A stretch of DNA of 42,500 nt from Prorocentrum cordatum (taxonomy: Eukaryota > Sar > Dinophyceae > Prorocentrales > Prorocentraceae): assembly GCA_963575745.1 (NCBI GenBank), contig CAUYUJ010016282.1, forward strand, positions 1,613,872-1,656,371. The letters are read 5' to 3'. Shown piece after piece: positions 11,393 through 20,462 of this stretch. The notes under the pieces are model-generated. The model ran no database searches and was not told the DNA's origin. It was given only the letters and a program-made list of their open reading frames with translations. The position numbers and the translations under genes are program-made. Each line of letters opens with the position of its first letter. The first letter of the stretch is position 1.

Positions 11393-11555
11393 AGGGCTCC
11401 CACGAGGGCGCGAAGTTATTCGCGCTTCGCGCTTCGCGGTCCTCGTTCTTTCTCCCCCCTCCTCCTCGTCCTCCTTTTCTCCCTTTGGGGGGGCGGCGCG
11501 AGGGCGCGAAGTTATTCGCGCTTCGCGCAGCGCGAAGCGCGAAGTTGGGAGCCCT
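11393..11555. mobile_element. Short MITE-like element with 10-bp terminal inverted repeats
   Basis: The ends are AGGGCTCCCA (11393-11402) and its exact reverse complement TGGGAGCCCT (11546-11555). Inside, a 29-bp direct repeat beginning GAGGGCGCGAAGTTATTCGC lies at 11404-11432 and 11500-11528. Each copy ends in a GCGCTTCGCGC-type hairpin, and the right one is extended by a further palindrome (GCGCAGCGCGAAGCGC). At 163 bp it cannot encode a transposase. No target duplication is obvious (CAA on the left, AGT on the right). It could be a non-autonomous DNA element or a mobile hairpin repeat. Confidence 0.5.
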
Positions 11556-11814
11556 AGTTTCTCTCTCTACCTAAAAGATACGGATTTCGTCCGCTCGTTG
11601 GCGGATGTCGGGAAACGTCTTCGAGGTACGAGAAGCAAGCGGGACGTTGTGGCTGGAATGGTATCTGTAAGAAAGTATCGGAGATCCGCGCGCGCCGCAA
11701 AAAAAATGGGATGGCGGATCGCACGGGATCGTTCGTTGGCGGATTGCTAACATGAGCATTTCGCCTGAGACATCCTCACAACATTCAGATGTCCGCAAGA
11801 TCATCTTGAAAGCG
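11556..11814. other. Unassigned DNA with one copy of the 65-bp-family motif
   Basis: The only recognisable item is at about 11757-11785: ATTTCGCCTGAGACATCCTC followed by ACAACATTC. It matches the core of the 65-bp tandem repeat at 13471-13985. No ORF here is convincing. Confidence 0.5.
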
Positions 11815-11960
11815 AGAGGAGCACGGCAGACCAAGAGAGGAGCACGGCAGACCAAGACGAAGAGCACAGCAGATCAGGCCCCAAGAGCGCCCTCAAGACG
11901 ACCAAACGGAGGATCAAGAAGAGGAGCACGGCAGACCAAGACGAGGAGCACGGATGACTA
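11815..11960 (-). repeat. Inverted array of the 13-bp family (GAGCACGGCAGACCAAG)
   Basis: Four units of GAGCACGGCAGACCAAGA, two of them only 21 bp apart, are the reverse complement of the TCTGCCGTGCT core of the array at 12196-12370. The two arrays thus face each other across about 240 bp. The intervening DNA (11960-12195) shows no gene. Confidence 0.65.
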
Positions 11961-12195
11961 CGTATGACCTAAGAGAGCCTGCAAGACGGCCGAACAATCA
12001 TCAAACAATACATCAGTCGATCGTCGTCCTGGAATCATTTTTGAGGGCATCAGTACGGCCCCCAAGAAACAAAACGGGCTCCAAGATGACCCCCTGAGTG
12101 TCCTCAATACGGCCTGGCTTGACGATTTCGCTGGAGACGTTTCCAACCACTAAAAAGTGTACCAATACCGTCTGTTCCAACAACGCTTTGCTGAT

Positions 12196-12370
12196 TTGCC
12201 GTGCTCCTGTAGTCTTTTGTTCTGGCGCGCCCTGCTTGTCTGCCGTGCTGGTCTGCCGTGCTGGACTCCCGTGCTGGTCTGCCGTGTTGGTTTACCGTGC
12301 TTCTGTGGTCTGCTATGCTCGTGTGGTCTGCCGTGCCGATCCGCCGTGCTGGTCTGCCGTGCTGGTCAGC
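12196..12370 (+). repeat. 13-bp tandem array next to the 3' end of LINE-A
   Basis: About ten units of CTGCCGTGCTGGT and variants; most repeat exactly every 13 bp and a few are stretched to 18 bp (TTACCGTGCTTCTGTGGT). The array abuts the conserved LINE 3' block that starts at 12371. The same array type abuts the 3' block of LINE-B (20485-20590) and the 5' leader of LINE-B (32371-32495), all in the same orientation. Confidence 0.8.
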
Positions 12371-12473
12371 CGAAAGTGAAAGTGACAGTCGGAGCCTTAA
12401 AGGCACAAAGGAGGAGCCCTCCAATACAACAAAACGGGGCGGCGCTAAAAGGCCAGGGCAGGCGGAGGTGGGG
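12371..12473 (-). other. Conserved 3'-terminal block of LINE-A
   Basis: Plus-strand CGAAAGTGAAAGTGA, then GCCTTAAAGGC, AACGGGGCGGC and GGCCAGGGCAGGCGGAGG, closely matches 20591-20698 next to LINE-B. On the element strand this is the last unique sequence before the 13-bp array, so it probably marks the element's 3' end. TTTCACTTTCACTTTCGG is the terminal motif on the element strand. Confidence 0.65.
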
Positions 12474-12509
12474 CTTACACCGCACTCACATCTATACCCC
12501 TGGTTGGGT

Positions 12510-12870
12510 GTATGTGCGGCCGTTCTTGCGCTGTCATGTGCGCGCATGTGCGCGGCATGTGCCAGTCATGTGCCAGGCCTGTGCGGCCCTTCTTGGATGG
12601 ACTTCCTACTGTGCACGTCGTGCCCGGGCATGTGCGGGGGCATGTGCGTTGTGTTTTGATGTATCCATCATACGCACGTGCACGCACAGCCCGACGCACA
12701 TGCGCGCACATGCCTGCACATGCGGGAGGTGATCTAGAATCACAGATCTGTCATCGGCACATGCACGCACATGCCTGTGCAATCTCTCTTCGGGAGGCCG
12801 CGCGGGCCCGCACATGCACGCTCATGCGGTGAAGCGCGCGGGCGCACATGCGTGCACATCCCAATGCACA
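12510..12870. repeat. GCATGTGCGG / CCGCACATGC repeats, left part of the insert
   Basis: Degenerate 10-bp motif. It reads mainly GCATGTGCGG from 12510 to 12650 and then in the opposite orientation (CGCACATGC) from about 12670 to 12870, so this half is itself folded back. The motif recurs at 13380-13400 and at 13980-14150 near the right end. Confidence 0.65.
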
Positions 12871-13084
12871 TGCACGCTCATGCCCTCGGAGCTGTCTGGG
12901 ACCCCTGTGCCTCCAATGCCTCCTGGCCTTCGCAGAACGAAACCTGGGGCGTGCCAGGGCTTCCTGAAAGAGTTTGTTGTGCGTTTAGACTCGCCCGCTG
13001 CTGGCGGGGGCGGTTCTTCGCCCGGTTCGTGAGCTGGCGGTGGCGTGCCCTCCTAGTAAAACACTCTCCCGCGCGCCTTCTCAG

Positions 13085-13265
13085 CTCGGCCGGAGAAGCA
13101 GGGGTGTGGGGGGGAGGTGCATGGGGGGGGGGGAGGGGGGGGGGCGGAGGAGGCGGACGCCCCCGGCTCGGCCGGCCCGCCCACCTGTTCGGCTCGGCCA
13201 GAGGAGAAGGAGGAGGAGGATGAGGAGGAGGAGGAGGAAGAGGAGGAGGAGGAGGAGGAGGTGAG
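13085..13265. repeat. G-run and GGA/GAG low-complexity tract
   Basis: Several runs of seven or more G (13109-13145) are followed by GGC-rich DNA and a GAGGAGGAGG microsatellite at about 13206-13260. Frames through it encode poly-Glu, poly-Gly or poly-Arg only. Confidence 0.8.
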
Positions 13266-13464
13266 AGTTGCGAAGATGTCTCAGGCGAAAGTGGCTTGAC
13301 GGCCCGAGCTCAGGGAATCTCGGAATCGCTGGCCTGGCTCGGCCTCTGGCGAGGTCGGCCTGTGCGAATAATGTGCGTACCTGTGCGGGGCATGCGCGGG
13401 ACGTGCAAGAACGCCGGGGCCGGCGTTCGTCTCTGGGCGCCGGCGCGTTCGCGTCCAGCCGGTT

Positions 13465-13985
13465 CCGCGTGAGACGTCGTCGGAAATTTGGAGGCCGACA
13501 TGTTTTGACATGAGGTAATTTGGCCACTTTCGCCTGAGACATCGTCGCAACTCTGGTTTTGGAGATGCCCTGGCCCGGCCACTTTCGCTTGAGACATCCC
13601 CGCGACTCTGGAGGCCGACATGCTTTGACATGAGGTGGTCACTGAGACATCCTCGCAAATCTGGGTTCCGAGACGCCCTGGGCTGAGGTGGTCAGACCAG
13701 TCTCGCCAGAGACATCCTTGCAACTCTGACCTCAGAGATCTCTTGCCCCATGGTGGTCAGGCCACTTTCGCTTGAGACATCCTCACAACTCAGACCTCGG
13801 AGGTGTCCTGCCCCATGGTCGTCTGGTCACCTTGACCAGCGACATCCTCGCCACTCTGGTTTCCAAGATGCCCTGCCCCATGGTGGTCCGGCCACGCTTG
13901 CCTGAGACATCCTCGCAACTCTGGGTTGCGAAATGCCCCGAGCTCAGGTGGTCAGGCCACTATCGCCTGCGACATCTCTGCGGCA
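13465..13985 (+). repeat. Tandem array with a 65-bp period (GAGACATCCTCGCAACTC)
   Basis: The anchor GAGACAT or a close variant starts at 13471, 13536, 13591, 13644, 13709, 13774, 13839, 13904 and 13969. Spacing is 65, 55, 53, then exactly 65 bp five times. Each unit has CACTTTCGCYTGAGACATCC, then TCGCAACTCTGG, a variable part ending GCCCTGCCCCATGG, and TGGTCAGGC. One inverted partial unit lies at about 13262-13299. Related single copies lie at 11757-11785 and 32957-32985. Confidence 0.85.
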
Positions 13986-14221
13986 TGTGCGGGCATTTGC
14001 GTCTATGCTTTCAGAGTTTTGTTTGACCGTGCATTCGACTGTGCGTCGGACGGTGTGCCATGTGCGCGCATGTGCGGCAATGATGTTGAGGCTTTTGTAT
14101 ATTTGCATGGGCATGTGCATGCGACTGTGCGGCATGCGCCTGCATGTGCGGCCCCTTCCGGACCACAAATTCAAAATGAGCACTATAGAAGTGAGCGCTA
14201 TAGAAGTGAGTCCGGTGTAGG

Positions 14222-14383
14222 GCCCCCCAGACGCCAAGCCCACCCCCCACGCACGGCCATCGAGCAACATGACATGACCGTGCAGGCACACCCGAGGCGA
14301 GCAGGTGAGCAGCAGAGAAAATACAGACACACTGCTCGACGAGATGCAACCGATGAATGCACAGATGCTACACAACTCAGTCA
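14222..14383 (-). other. 3' UTR of LINE-A, element-proximal part
   Basis: Follows the LINE-A stop codon at 14384 on the element strand. It aligns with 20716-20965 of LINE-B through GGCCCCCCAGACGCC, CACGGC-x-ATCG and GAGCA-x-GTGAGC. LINE-B has two extra tandem copies of a ~60-bp segment here. Confidence 0.55.
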
Positions 14384-15330
14384 TCACTCATCACTCTCCT
14401 CGGCCGTGGCGCCGATGCGGCCCGTGCGGCGGCGCACTCGCCTGCGCTCGACCGCACCGACAGCGGCCTGCGCGCTGGCGGTCAGCTCGGCCGCGCTCAG
14501 GCCGTAGGCCGCCAGGAGGCTGTCGCGGGCCACAGCGCCTCGGCCGCCTGCCGCCGCCTCCGAGACCTCAGGTGCAGGCCCGCCGCGTTGCTCCAGGCGC
14601 GCTGTCCCCGCCGACGGGCGCGGCCTGAGGGCCAGCGGCGGCCTCGGCGCGCAGGCGCTCGGCCTCATGCCCACTCGCACCTGCGGCTCCGCTGGGGCCC
14701 GCGGCACTGGCGTCCACGCCGCCTGGCCGCTCTGCCAGGACTCCGAGCCAGTCCAGGTAGCGTTCCTGGGCATCTGCTGGCAACGGCCCTTGCCCTCGGA
14801 GGCTGGGGATGGCCTGGTCCTTCTGGCGCTGCTTCGCCGACCGCGGCCCCCCACCTGGGTGGAGTCCGCGCTCCGACAGGCTGCGCTGGTTGTGCCCACT
14901 TTTGTCCGTCCTGTCGGCCAGGCAGGGTTCCTTAAGCCGTGGTTTGACCCCCGAGCGGCCTCCCAACACCATGTCCGCGCCGCACTTGGTGCACGCCACC
15001 AGCTCCTGGGTCTGCTCGCTGTCGCCACAGCAGGCGTAGCTGAGGGCGTGCCCGAGGATGCTGAAGGCTACCGCACCAGCCGAGACGGCCGCGGCGCTGC
15101 CGGCCGAGCGAGCGCTCTCCAGGCGCGGCCTCTTGGGCGCTGGGCCCTCCTCGGCAGGCGGGGCCCGCGGGTCTGGCGGCACCTCGAAGCGCACCTGCCG
15201 CAGCTCGCCAGCATCGGGGAGGCCCCCGCAATTCTTTTCGCTGATGCCCTGCCAGATGACCGCGGCCTGGCCAATGCACCGTGCAAGCTCGCCGACCACC
15301 TCAGCCAGGGCGTGGTGCTCGCCGACGGCC
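14384..15330 (-). pseudogene. LINE-A C-terminal region with Cys motif
   Basis: Downstream of RNase H the protein continues through VIWQGISEKNCGG and GHALSYACCGD to a CTKCGADMV...LKEPC motif (about 14935-14998). It resembles the C-x2-C ... C zinc-binding tail seen after RNase H in dinoflagellate LINEs. An Ala/Arg-rich tail follows, and the frame matching LINE-B (RDSLLAAYGLSAAELTA) ends at 14384. The tail and the Cys motif lie in different frames, so at least one frameshift occurred near 14950. LINE-B has the same region with two of the cysteines replaced. Confidence 0.5.
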
Positions 15331-15339
15331 TGGTTGTCC

Positions 15340-15790
15340 ACTGCATGCAGCCTGGCTCCCATCTTGGCGAGGCGGTCGGCGTGGTCGTTCCCGCGCCGCT
15401 GGGCCTCCGTGGGGCGCCCATCCAGCACGGCCTGGCGGCTGCAGTGCGCGGGCACCTTCCGCACAACAAACGAGCCAGGCTCGAAGGCCGCATGGATCCT
15501 GCTCCAGAGGTGAGAGTTGGCCTTGCTGGGCGCCGTGGCGTAGGCTCGGCCCCGCAGAAGGCAGGAGACGGTGGAGCTGCAGTCGATGTGGACCTCCTCG
15601 ACCGCTGGCCCCGCATAGTTGGCCAGCATCCACACCGCAAAGTCCTCCCCGTCCTTGGCCGTCTGCTGCGGGCAGAGGTCCCGCCTCGCCGTGCCGTGGA
15701 CGCCCGCGACAGAGTTGCCGTCGTCGTCGCACTGCGCTATGGCCCAGCCCGCCCGGCGAAAGGCGCCGAAGTGCGGCTCGAGGGTTCCAA
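15340..15790 (-). pseudogene. LINE-A RNase H-like domain
   Basis: RNase H removes element RNA from the RNA-DNA hybrid during reverse transcription. The minus-strand frame shows RRAGWAIAQCDDDG (first strand), QTAKDGEDFAVWMLA (helix), VHIDCSSTVSCLL with a conserved Asp at 15592-15594, HLWSRIHAAF, VRKVPAHC and RRGNDHADRLAKMGA, the last carrying the final-motif Asp. The usual first-strand D-G-S is not evident, and Asp replaces the helix Glu in KDGED, so activity is doubtful. The domain lies in one long open frame (14568-16457) shared with the region up to the RT thumb. Confidence 0.65.
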
Positions 15791-16639
15791 GTGCAGCATC
15801 CCGTTCAGCCTGTCGTCGGGCGGCCTGCGGATCCACCGCGCACTCATGGCGTCCGTGCGGCGGCCCTGCGGAGAGGGCGGTGCTGGAAGCCAGCAGCACG
15901 CGAAGTCCTCTCCTGCTGCCTCGCTCTGGGCACGAGCCCGCGCAGCGCACCTGGCGAGTCGCGGAGACACACTGTCCCCCCGTTGGGTCGGCAGCGTGGG
16001 GCGCTCGAGCAGGCTGTGCCAGAGGGTGCCGCGCGCCTCCCCACAGCAGCGGCGCCTGGCGTGGCTGCGTTCCTTGGCGTCGCCAGTGCGCGTTGGAGAT
16101 GCAGGCGATCAGCGCGTGCTGCTCTCGCTCGCCCAGGTCGCCCCCAGGCCCGAGCAGCGGCGCGATGGCATCCCAGAACAGCGGCACCTGAGACGTCCTG
16201 CTGTGGGAGAGCTTCCGCATCTCATGGCGGTCGGAGGCGCGGCGCGCCCCGGGCCCGGCCTCGACCCCCAGCTCGCGCGGGCCCAGGAGCGCGAGGTCCA
16301 GCTTGTCCCCGAGGTCCGCGACAAGGAACCGTTCCGACTCGAAGTGCCGCCCGGTCCTGGCCATGGTGAGCACCGCCGCCCGCGTCCACATGGGGCGCGC
16401 AGTGCGCCCGCGGCGACGCGGCCTCGGCGCGTCGGGCTGCAGCCGCCTCCAGCCCACGCTTCAGCATGCGCAAGGGCAACTCCCCCGACTGGGGCAGCGC
16501 CGCCAGCATCTGCACCGCGCAGCTCGCGGCGAGCACCATCGGGTCGAGGTCGCGCCGCCGCCGCAGCTCCAGACATCGAAGCCTCAGGCTCAGGGCAGCA
16601 CCGCAGGGCAAGCGCCCCGCACTGCGGCACGCTGTGAGC

Positions 16640-17690
16640 CGCCAGCTGTGTAGCTCTCCGTCTGCGATGCCCGTCGCCGTGCGCCCCCAGATCATGCTGG
16701 CCGTTGGCCCTGCCTCGTGGATGAGGTCGACCTCCACTCCTGCCGCATTGAGGCAGAGAAGCCGCCTGGCGCGCTGCAGGGATCCAGCAGCGCGGGCTCG
16801 GCCTTCGTGGACACCTCGTCTAGCGGCGCTGGCGTCCGTGCCGAGGCCCCTGGCTTGGAGGGCGCGCTTGGACTGCCAGCCGTGCGCCTGCTGGCGTTCC
16901 CCATGCAGCCGCGCCAGGCCTGGGCTGGAGGCAAGGAGCGACGTTTTGACAGCGCTGAGGGGGAGGTGCCGCCCCCCTTGGAGCTGAGCGGCCACGGCCC
17001 CGGAGCAGCCGAGCTGGGCGGCCACCAGCCCCTCAGTGCCCGCGGCTTGCAGCGCGATGTCGCCGACGACGTTGCGGGCCACAACCAAAGGCCTGCCCCT
17101 TGCAGAGGGGGCGCGGAGCGCCCCCGGCACAGGCAGCTTGGCCACCGTAGTGGCGCACGCGCAGCCCGCCAACACTGCGCCCTGCGTGCCGCGCACGTCT
17201 GAGGCAAGGCCGACGAAGCTGATGGACCTGGGGCTCTGGCACATCGCGAGCAGTCCCCGCAGCAGGCGGAGGTTGAAGCCATGCTCGATGGCGCAGCTCC
17301 AGAGCACGTCGCGCCGCAGGTTCTCGTAGGACTTCGCGATGTCCAGGAAGAGGCTGGCCGAGCCGAGCCCGCTCTCGCGGGCGAAGGCCGCGAACTGGCT
17401 GTGGGGCCACCTCGCCTTCTCGCAGCCTCGATCCGCCTTGCCCCTGAAGAACCGATAGTCGTGCTCCGCCTCCCACAGCGCACAGATGGGCTGCCTTTGG
17501 CGGCGTCAGAGACGAAGGAGGAGCGGGGCGAGGGCGATCGGCCGCGCCCCTCCGTCGGCCCCGGGGACGAACACCATCGTGGTCGCGAACGCCCCCAGCA
17601 CCTGAGGCCGCTCCTCGTAGGCGGCGAGGAGGTCCAGGCACCTCAGCTGGATGCAGCTGGTCGGGTCCCAGGCCCGCAGTTGGTGAGTAG
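16640..17690 (-). pseudogene. LINE-A reverse transcriptase domain, frameshifted, motif C damaged
   Basis: RT copies element RNA at the nicked target. In order on the minus strand: the GLGPDQLHP motif near 17641-17683, ALWEAEHDYRFFRGKADRG, motif A as LFLDIAKSYENL (Asp codon within 17341-17349), a motif B-like GTQGAVLAGCACATTV segment, and motif C, where VVARNVV is followed by Gly-Asp at 17059-17064. LINE-B has Asp-Asp there, so LINE-A has lost the first catalytic Asp of the YxDD-type box (GGC for GAC). The N-terminal part and motif A lie in different frames, a frameshift between about 17500 and 17600. Confidence 0.7.
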
Positions 17691-18499
17691 CGCCTGCAGG
17701 CTACCTGCAGCATTTCGAGAGTGATGGGAGGCAACTCCCAGCCCTGGATGTCCCAGCCGCCGATGTCTGCACTTGCGGCGAACCCGTCCTGCCGCCGCAG
17801 CTTCTGCCAGTTCGCCTCCAGCTGCTCGACGGCCAGCATGCCCGCCGGCGGCCTGCCCGCGGCTGGGTCGACAACCTTCGGGGGCGGTACGGCCCTCGCG
17901 AACCTGTGGGCCAGCCTGCCCCCCTGCTGGGCCGTCTCCTTGGCCCAGGCCCGCCGGGTCGCCGCGCCCCTGGCGCCGTCGCGGCGCTGGAATCCGCGAG
18001 GCGCAGCTGGAGAGCCTGGATGGCGCCGCCGTGTCCGAGCGCCCCCGCCCTGCTGACCAGGGCGCCCCGCTCGCTGGCGTCGAAGCTGAGGGTCTCGACC
18101 TCATCCTCATGGCAGGCCGCGGCGGTGGTCACCTCGAGGAGGTGCGTCACGCGCTCAGCCTGGAGGACGTACCAGCGCCCGTGGGAGGGGTGCCATCTCT
18201 GCGTCCGCTCGGCCATCCGTCGCTGCAGCGCCAGGTCCAGCGCCTGGCGGATGGCGTGCGTGAGCCCCGAGCGCCAGCGGCGGTGCTCGCGCATCACCGC
18301 GGCGCTGAGGGGCTAGAGGACTCGCTTGGGCCCCTCCGCTCCGCCGAGGTAGCGCTTGAAGTCCTCGGTCTGGATCCCGCGGGCCCACGCCAGCGCGCCC
18401 CCCGCCGGTTCTCGCCCACTGGCGAGCCGCTGTGGGCAGGTCGGGCGGCAGGGGCCCGACCTCCCAGCTCCAGCTGCAGGGCTGCGCCTTCCACCTGGC
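17691..18499 (-). pseudogene. LINE-A linker between endonuclease and RT
   Basis: Homologous to LINE-B 29115-30100. It includes the Leu/Arg-rich AIRQALDLALQRRMAERTQRW helix, HEDEVETLSFDA and LAVEQLEANWQKLRRQDGF. I see no catalytic motif. Several frames are needed to follow it, so it is frameshifted as well. Confidence 0.5.
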
Positions 18500-19085
18500 G
18501 CGCCCGACGCGGCGGTGGGCGAGGCAGCATGAGCTCGCGAACCAGTCGTGCACGTGCTCAGCCCCTTGCGCCCTGCACGTGGCCTCCGATGGGCCCAGGT
18601 ACGCCCCGCGCTGAACATTGGGCCAGCCGAGCTCGTGCAGGGCGCCAGGCTCCATGGTGAGCACCAGGTCCCCGATGGCGGCGAAGAGGTCCAGGTTGAC
18701 GCCCTCGGGGCCCAGCCCGTCCTGCAGGCAGAGGGAGCACGCCGGCAACTCTAGCCCAGGACCAGCCGCGACCGCGACCCCGACAATGCGGCGTCGGAGG
18801 TCGCCAGGGGCCTGCCAGTCCACCTTGCCACCTGGAAGGTCGTCGCGGACCAGGGCGCCGACGCCCCCAGAGTGCGCCAGCGGCCCCTCCTTGTCAGTCG
18901 CGGCCGAGGCGTGGTGGAAGGTTGCATAGCCCAAGCCCTCGGCCCTGCCGCGCGCCGCCTGCAGCTGGTGCGGGGCCAGGCGGACCTCCTGGAGCAGCGC
19001 CAGGTGGGGCCGCGAGCCTCGCGGCCCACGAAGACCCCGAGGACCTCCAGGCTGCGGCGCCGCGTGTTGCCATTGATCCCCGGGA
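18500..19085 (-). pseudogene. LINE-A APE-type endonuclease domain, frameshifted
   Basis: The endonuclease nicks target DNA to prime reverse transcription. The GINGNT motif (Asn-Gly-Asn at 19066-19074) starts the domain. Near 19015 the frame shifts by one base, and the next frame carries LALLQEVRLAP with the catalytic Glu (LQE at 18986-18994), then SGGVGALVRDD, a typical mid-domain strand, ELGWPNVQRG and HVHDWFASS near 18530-18566. LINE-B has the same motifs with its frameshift at another place, so the two copies decayed independently. Confidence 0.65.
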
Positions 19086-20462
19086 CCTACAGGCCGCTGC
19101 GGACCTGCCGCTTGGCTGCTGCTGCCTCTCCTGGCACCGGTGGGAGCTGCGCCCTGCCGCCGCCAATGCGGGCGGTGTCGGCAGCAGGGCTGAATTCCCG
19201 GCTGCCCGGGCGGGGGCCCGCCGCCTCGGCTGCCAGCGCTGCGGGACCCAGCAGGGGCCGCCAGAAGGGCCTGGCCAGCAGCCTCGGCCGCCAGCTCGCG
19301 CCTGCAAGCCTTGGCCGCGCTCGGCAGCGGACCGCGGCCCCCAGGCGCCGCCGCGATCGCCAGGCTCGTCGCCGCCCCTTCGTCGCCGCTGCTGATGAGG
19401 TCCTCCATGGGGCAGGTCTCCGCGCAGCGCTCGCGCCGAGGCCGCTCAGGCGGCCCCTCCAGCTGCGAGCGGACCGCAGCCATCTGAACGCAGATCGCCG
19501 CCCACGTCACCTTGAAGTTGTTGCTCCGCGAGGCCTCGGGCAACTTCTCGAGCTGCGCGAGCGGCCCTGAGATCTGGCTGGACGCTGCCAGCTGGGAGGC
19601 CCGCTGCCGCCGCAGAGCCTCCTCTTCATTTGAGCTGCATCCTCCAGAGCCTGGAGGGCGCGGGCTGCCTCCTCCACCTCGCCCTCGAGAGTGGCCAACT
19701 CCTCCCGCGCCTTCTGGGGCTGGGCCTCGGCGAGGTCGCGGGCCGCCCGCTTCTCCTCCAGGCTCTGGCGGGCTGCCCGCATTCGCTTCTGGGCCTTGCT
19801 GATGGCGTTGGCCTCCGCGTGCAGCAGCGCTGACCGTGGGGGCGACGACGCCATCTGCTCGGCCGCCTCTCGCTTCGCCCGGGCCAGCTGGCTGCGCTTG
19901 GCCTCGAGCTGGATGGCCGCAACGTCGGTGAAGCAGTCGTCGACCCCGTCTGGCGGCGCCGCCAAGAGCCCCTCGAGCTGCTCGACCGCCGCCTGCAGCC
20001 GCTCGATCGCCGTGGCGCCGCCGCCGCTGGAGGGCGCGCCGGCGGCGGCGGACGTCTGCGACTTGGCCGCGCCTCGCGCCTGCCGCTGGGCACGGCGCCC
20101 GCGCGGCTGGTCGACCCTGCCCTCGCCATCGGCTTTGGGCGGGGCCCGCTCCGCTCCGTTGGCCCAGGGCGGGGCGGCGCGCCCGCTCCCCGGGCAGGTG
20201 GGGCGCCAGTCGCAGCTCCAGCCCCTGCTGCCACACGCCCAGTACATCTTGCCGCCGCTCCGCGGCGCCGGCCAGTGCACTCCTCCAGCGCGGCCGCCGC
20301 CGCTCGAGGAGCGCGGCGCGGCGCGCGCCGCGCAGGGCAAGGGCCACTGCCGCGAAGCCTCGGGGCCCGAGAGAAAAGAACGCAACTTCCCTGGCCCAAA
20401 GCGAGGGGCCCCTCGCGCTCGGAACGCCGCGGACGACTCGCGGTCGTCGGATGCTCCATGGC
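19086..20462 (-). pseudogene. LINE-A N-terminal region: putative Cys motif and long coiled coil
   Basis: The first ATG after the leader is at 20459 (MEHPTTASRPRRSER), an N-terminus shared with LINE-B. In a second frame follow KMYWACGSRGW...DWRPTC (about 20190-20250), a possible degenerate zinc ribbon, and a basic stretch. From about 20016 to 19640 runs a heptad-rich helix (AIERLQAAVEQLEGLL, ISKAQKRMRAARQSLEEKRA, ATLEGEVEEAARALQALE), likely the RNA-binding/oligomerising part. A frameshift near 19640 leads to RRQRASQLAASS and MEDLISSGDEG. No known enzymatic role. Confidence 0.5.

Larger units (their letters stand above)
12474..14221. mobile_element. Insert of about 1.75 kb with imperfect 24-bp inverted ends
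   Basis: Left end 12474-12497 and right end 14197-14221 are inverted copies: TACACCG-C-ACTCAC-A-TCTATA against TACACCG-G-ACTCAC-T-TCTATA, three mismatches in about 23 bp. Outside them, sequence resumes that is continuous in LINE-B (20690-20715), where only about 19 unrelated bases separate the same flanks. The interior is nearly all repeats: GCATGTGCGG motifs near both ends, a GGA/poly-G stretch in the middle and a 65-bp tandem array. No transposase was seen. A target duplication is unclear (GGGC on both sides at best). It is probably a non-autonomous DNA element or a repeat expansion with chance inverted ends. Confidence 0.5.

Noticed and set aside
13465-13985. Regularly spaced repeats resembling a CRISPR array
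   Set aside because: Units are contiguous and diverge along their whole length, with no unique spacers, no cas-like genes and a eukaryotic setting. It is a plain tandem repeat.
14667-16637. 656-codon plus-strand ORF
   Set aside because: It lies opposite the LINE-A RNase H and C-terminal region, which has clear motifs on the minus strand. The plus frame has Arg/Ala/Pro-rich composition and no motif; it is a GC-driven shadow.
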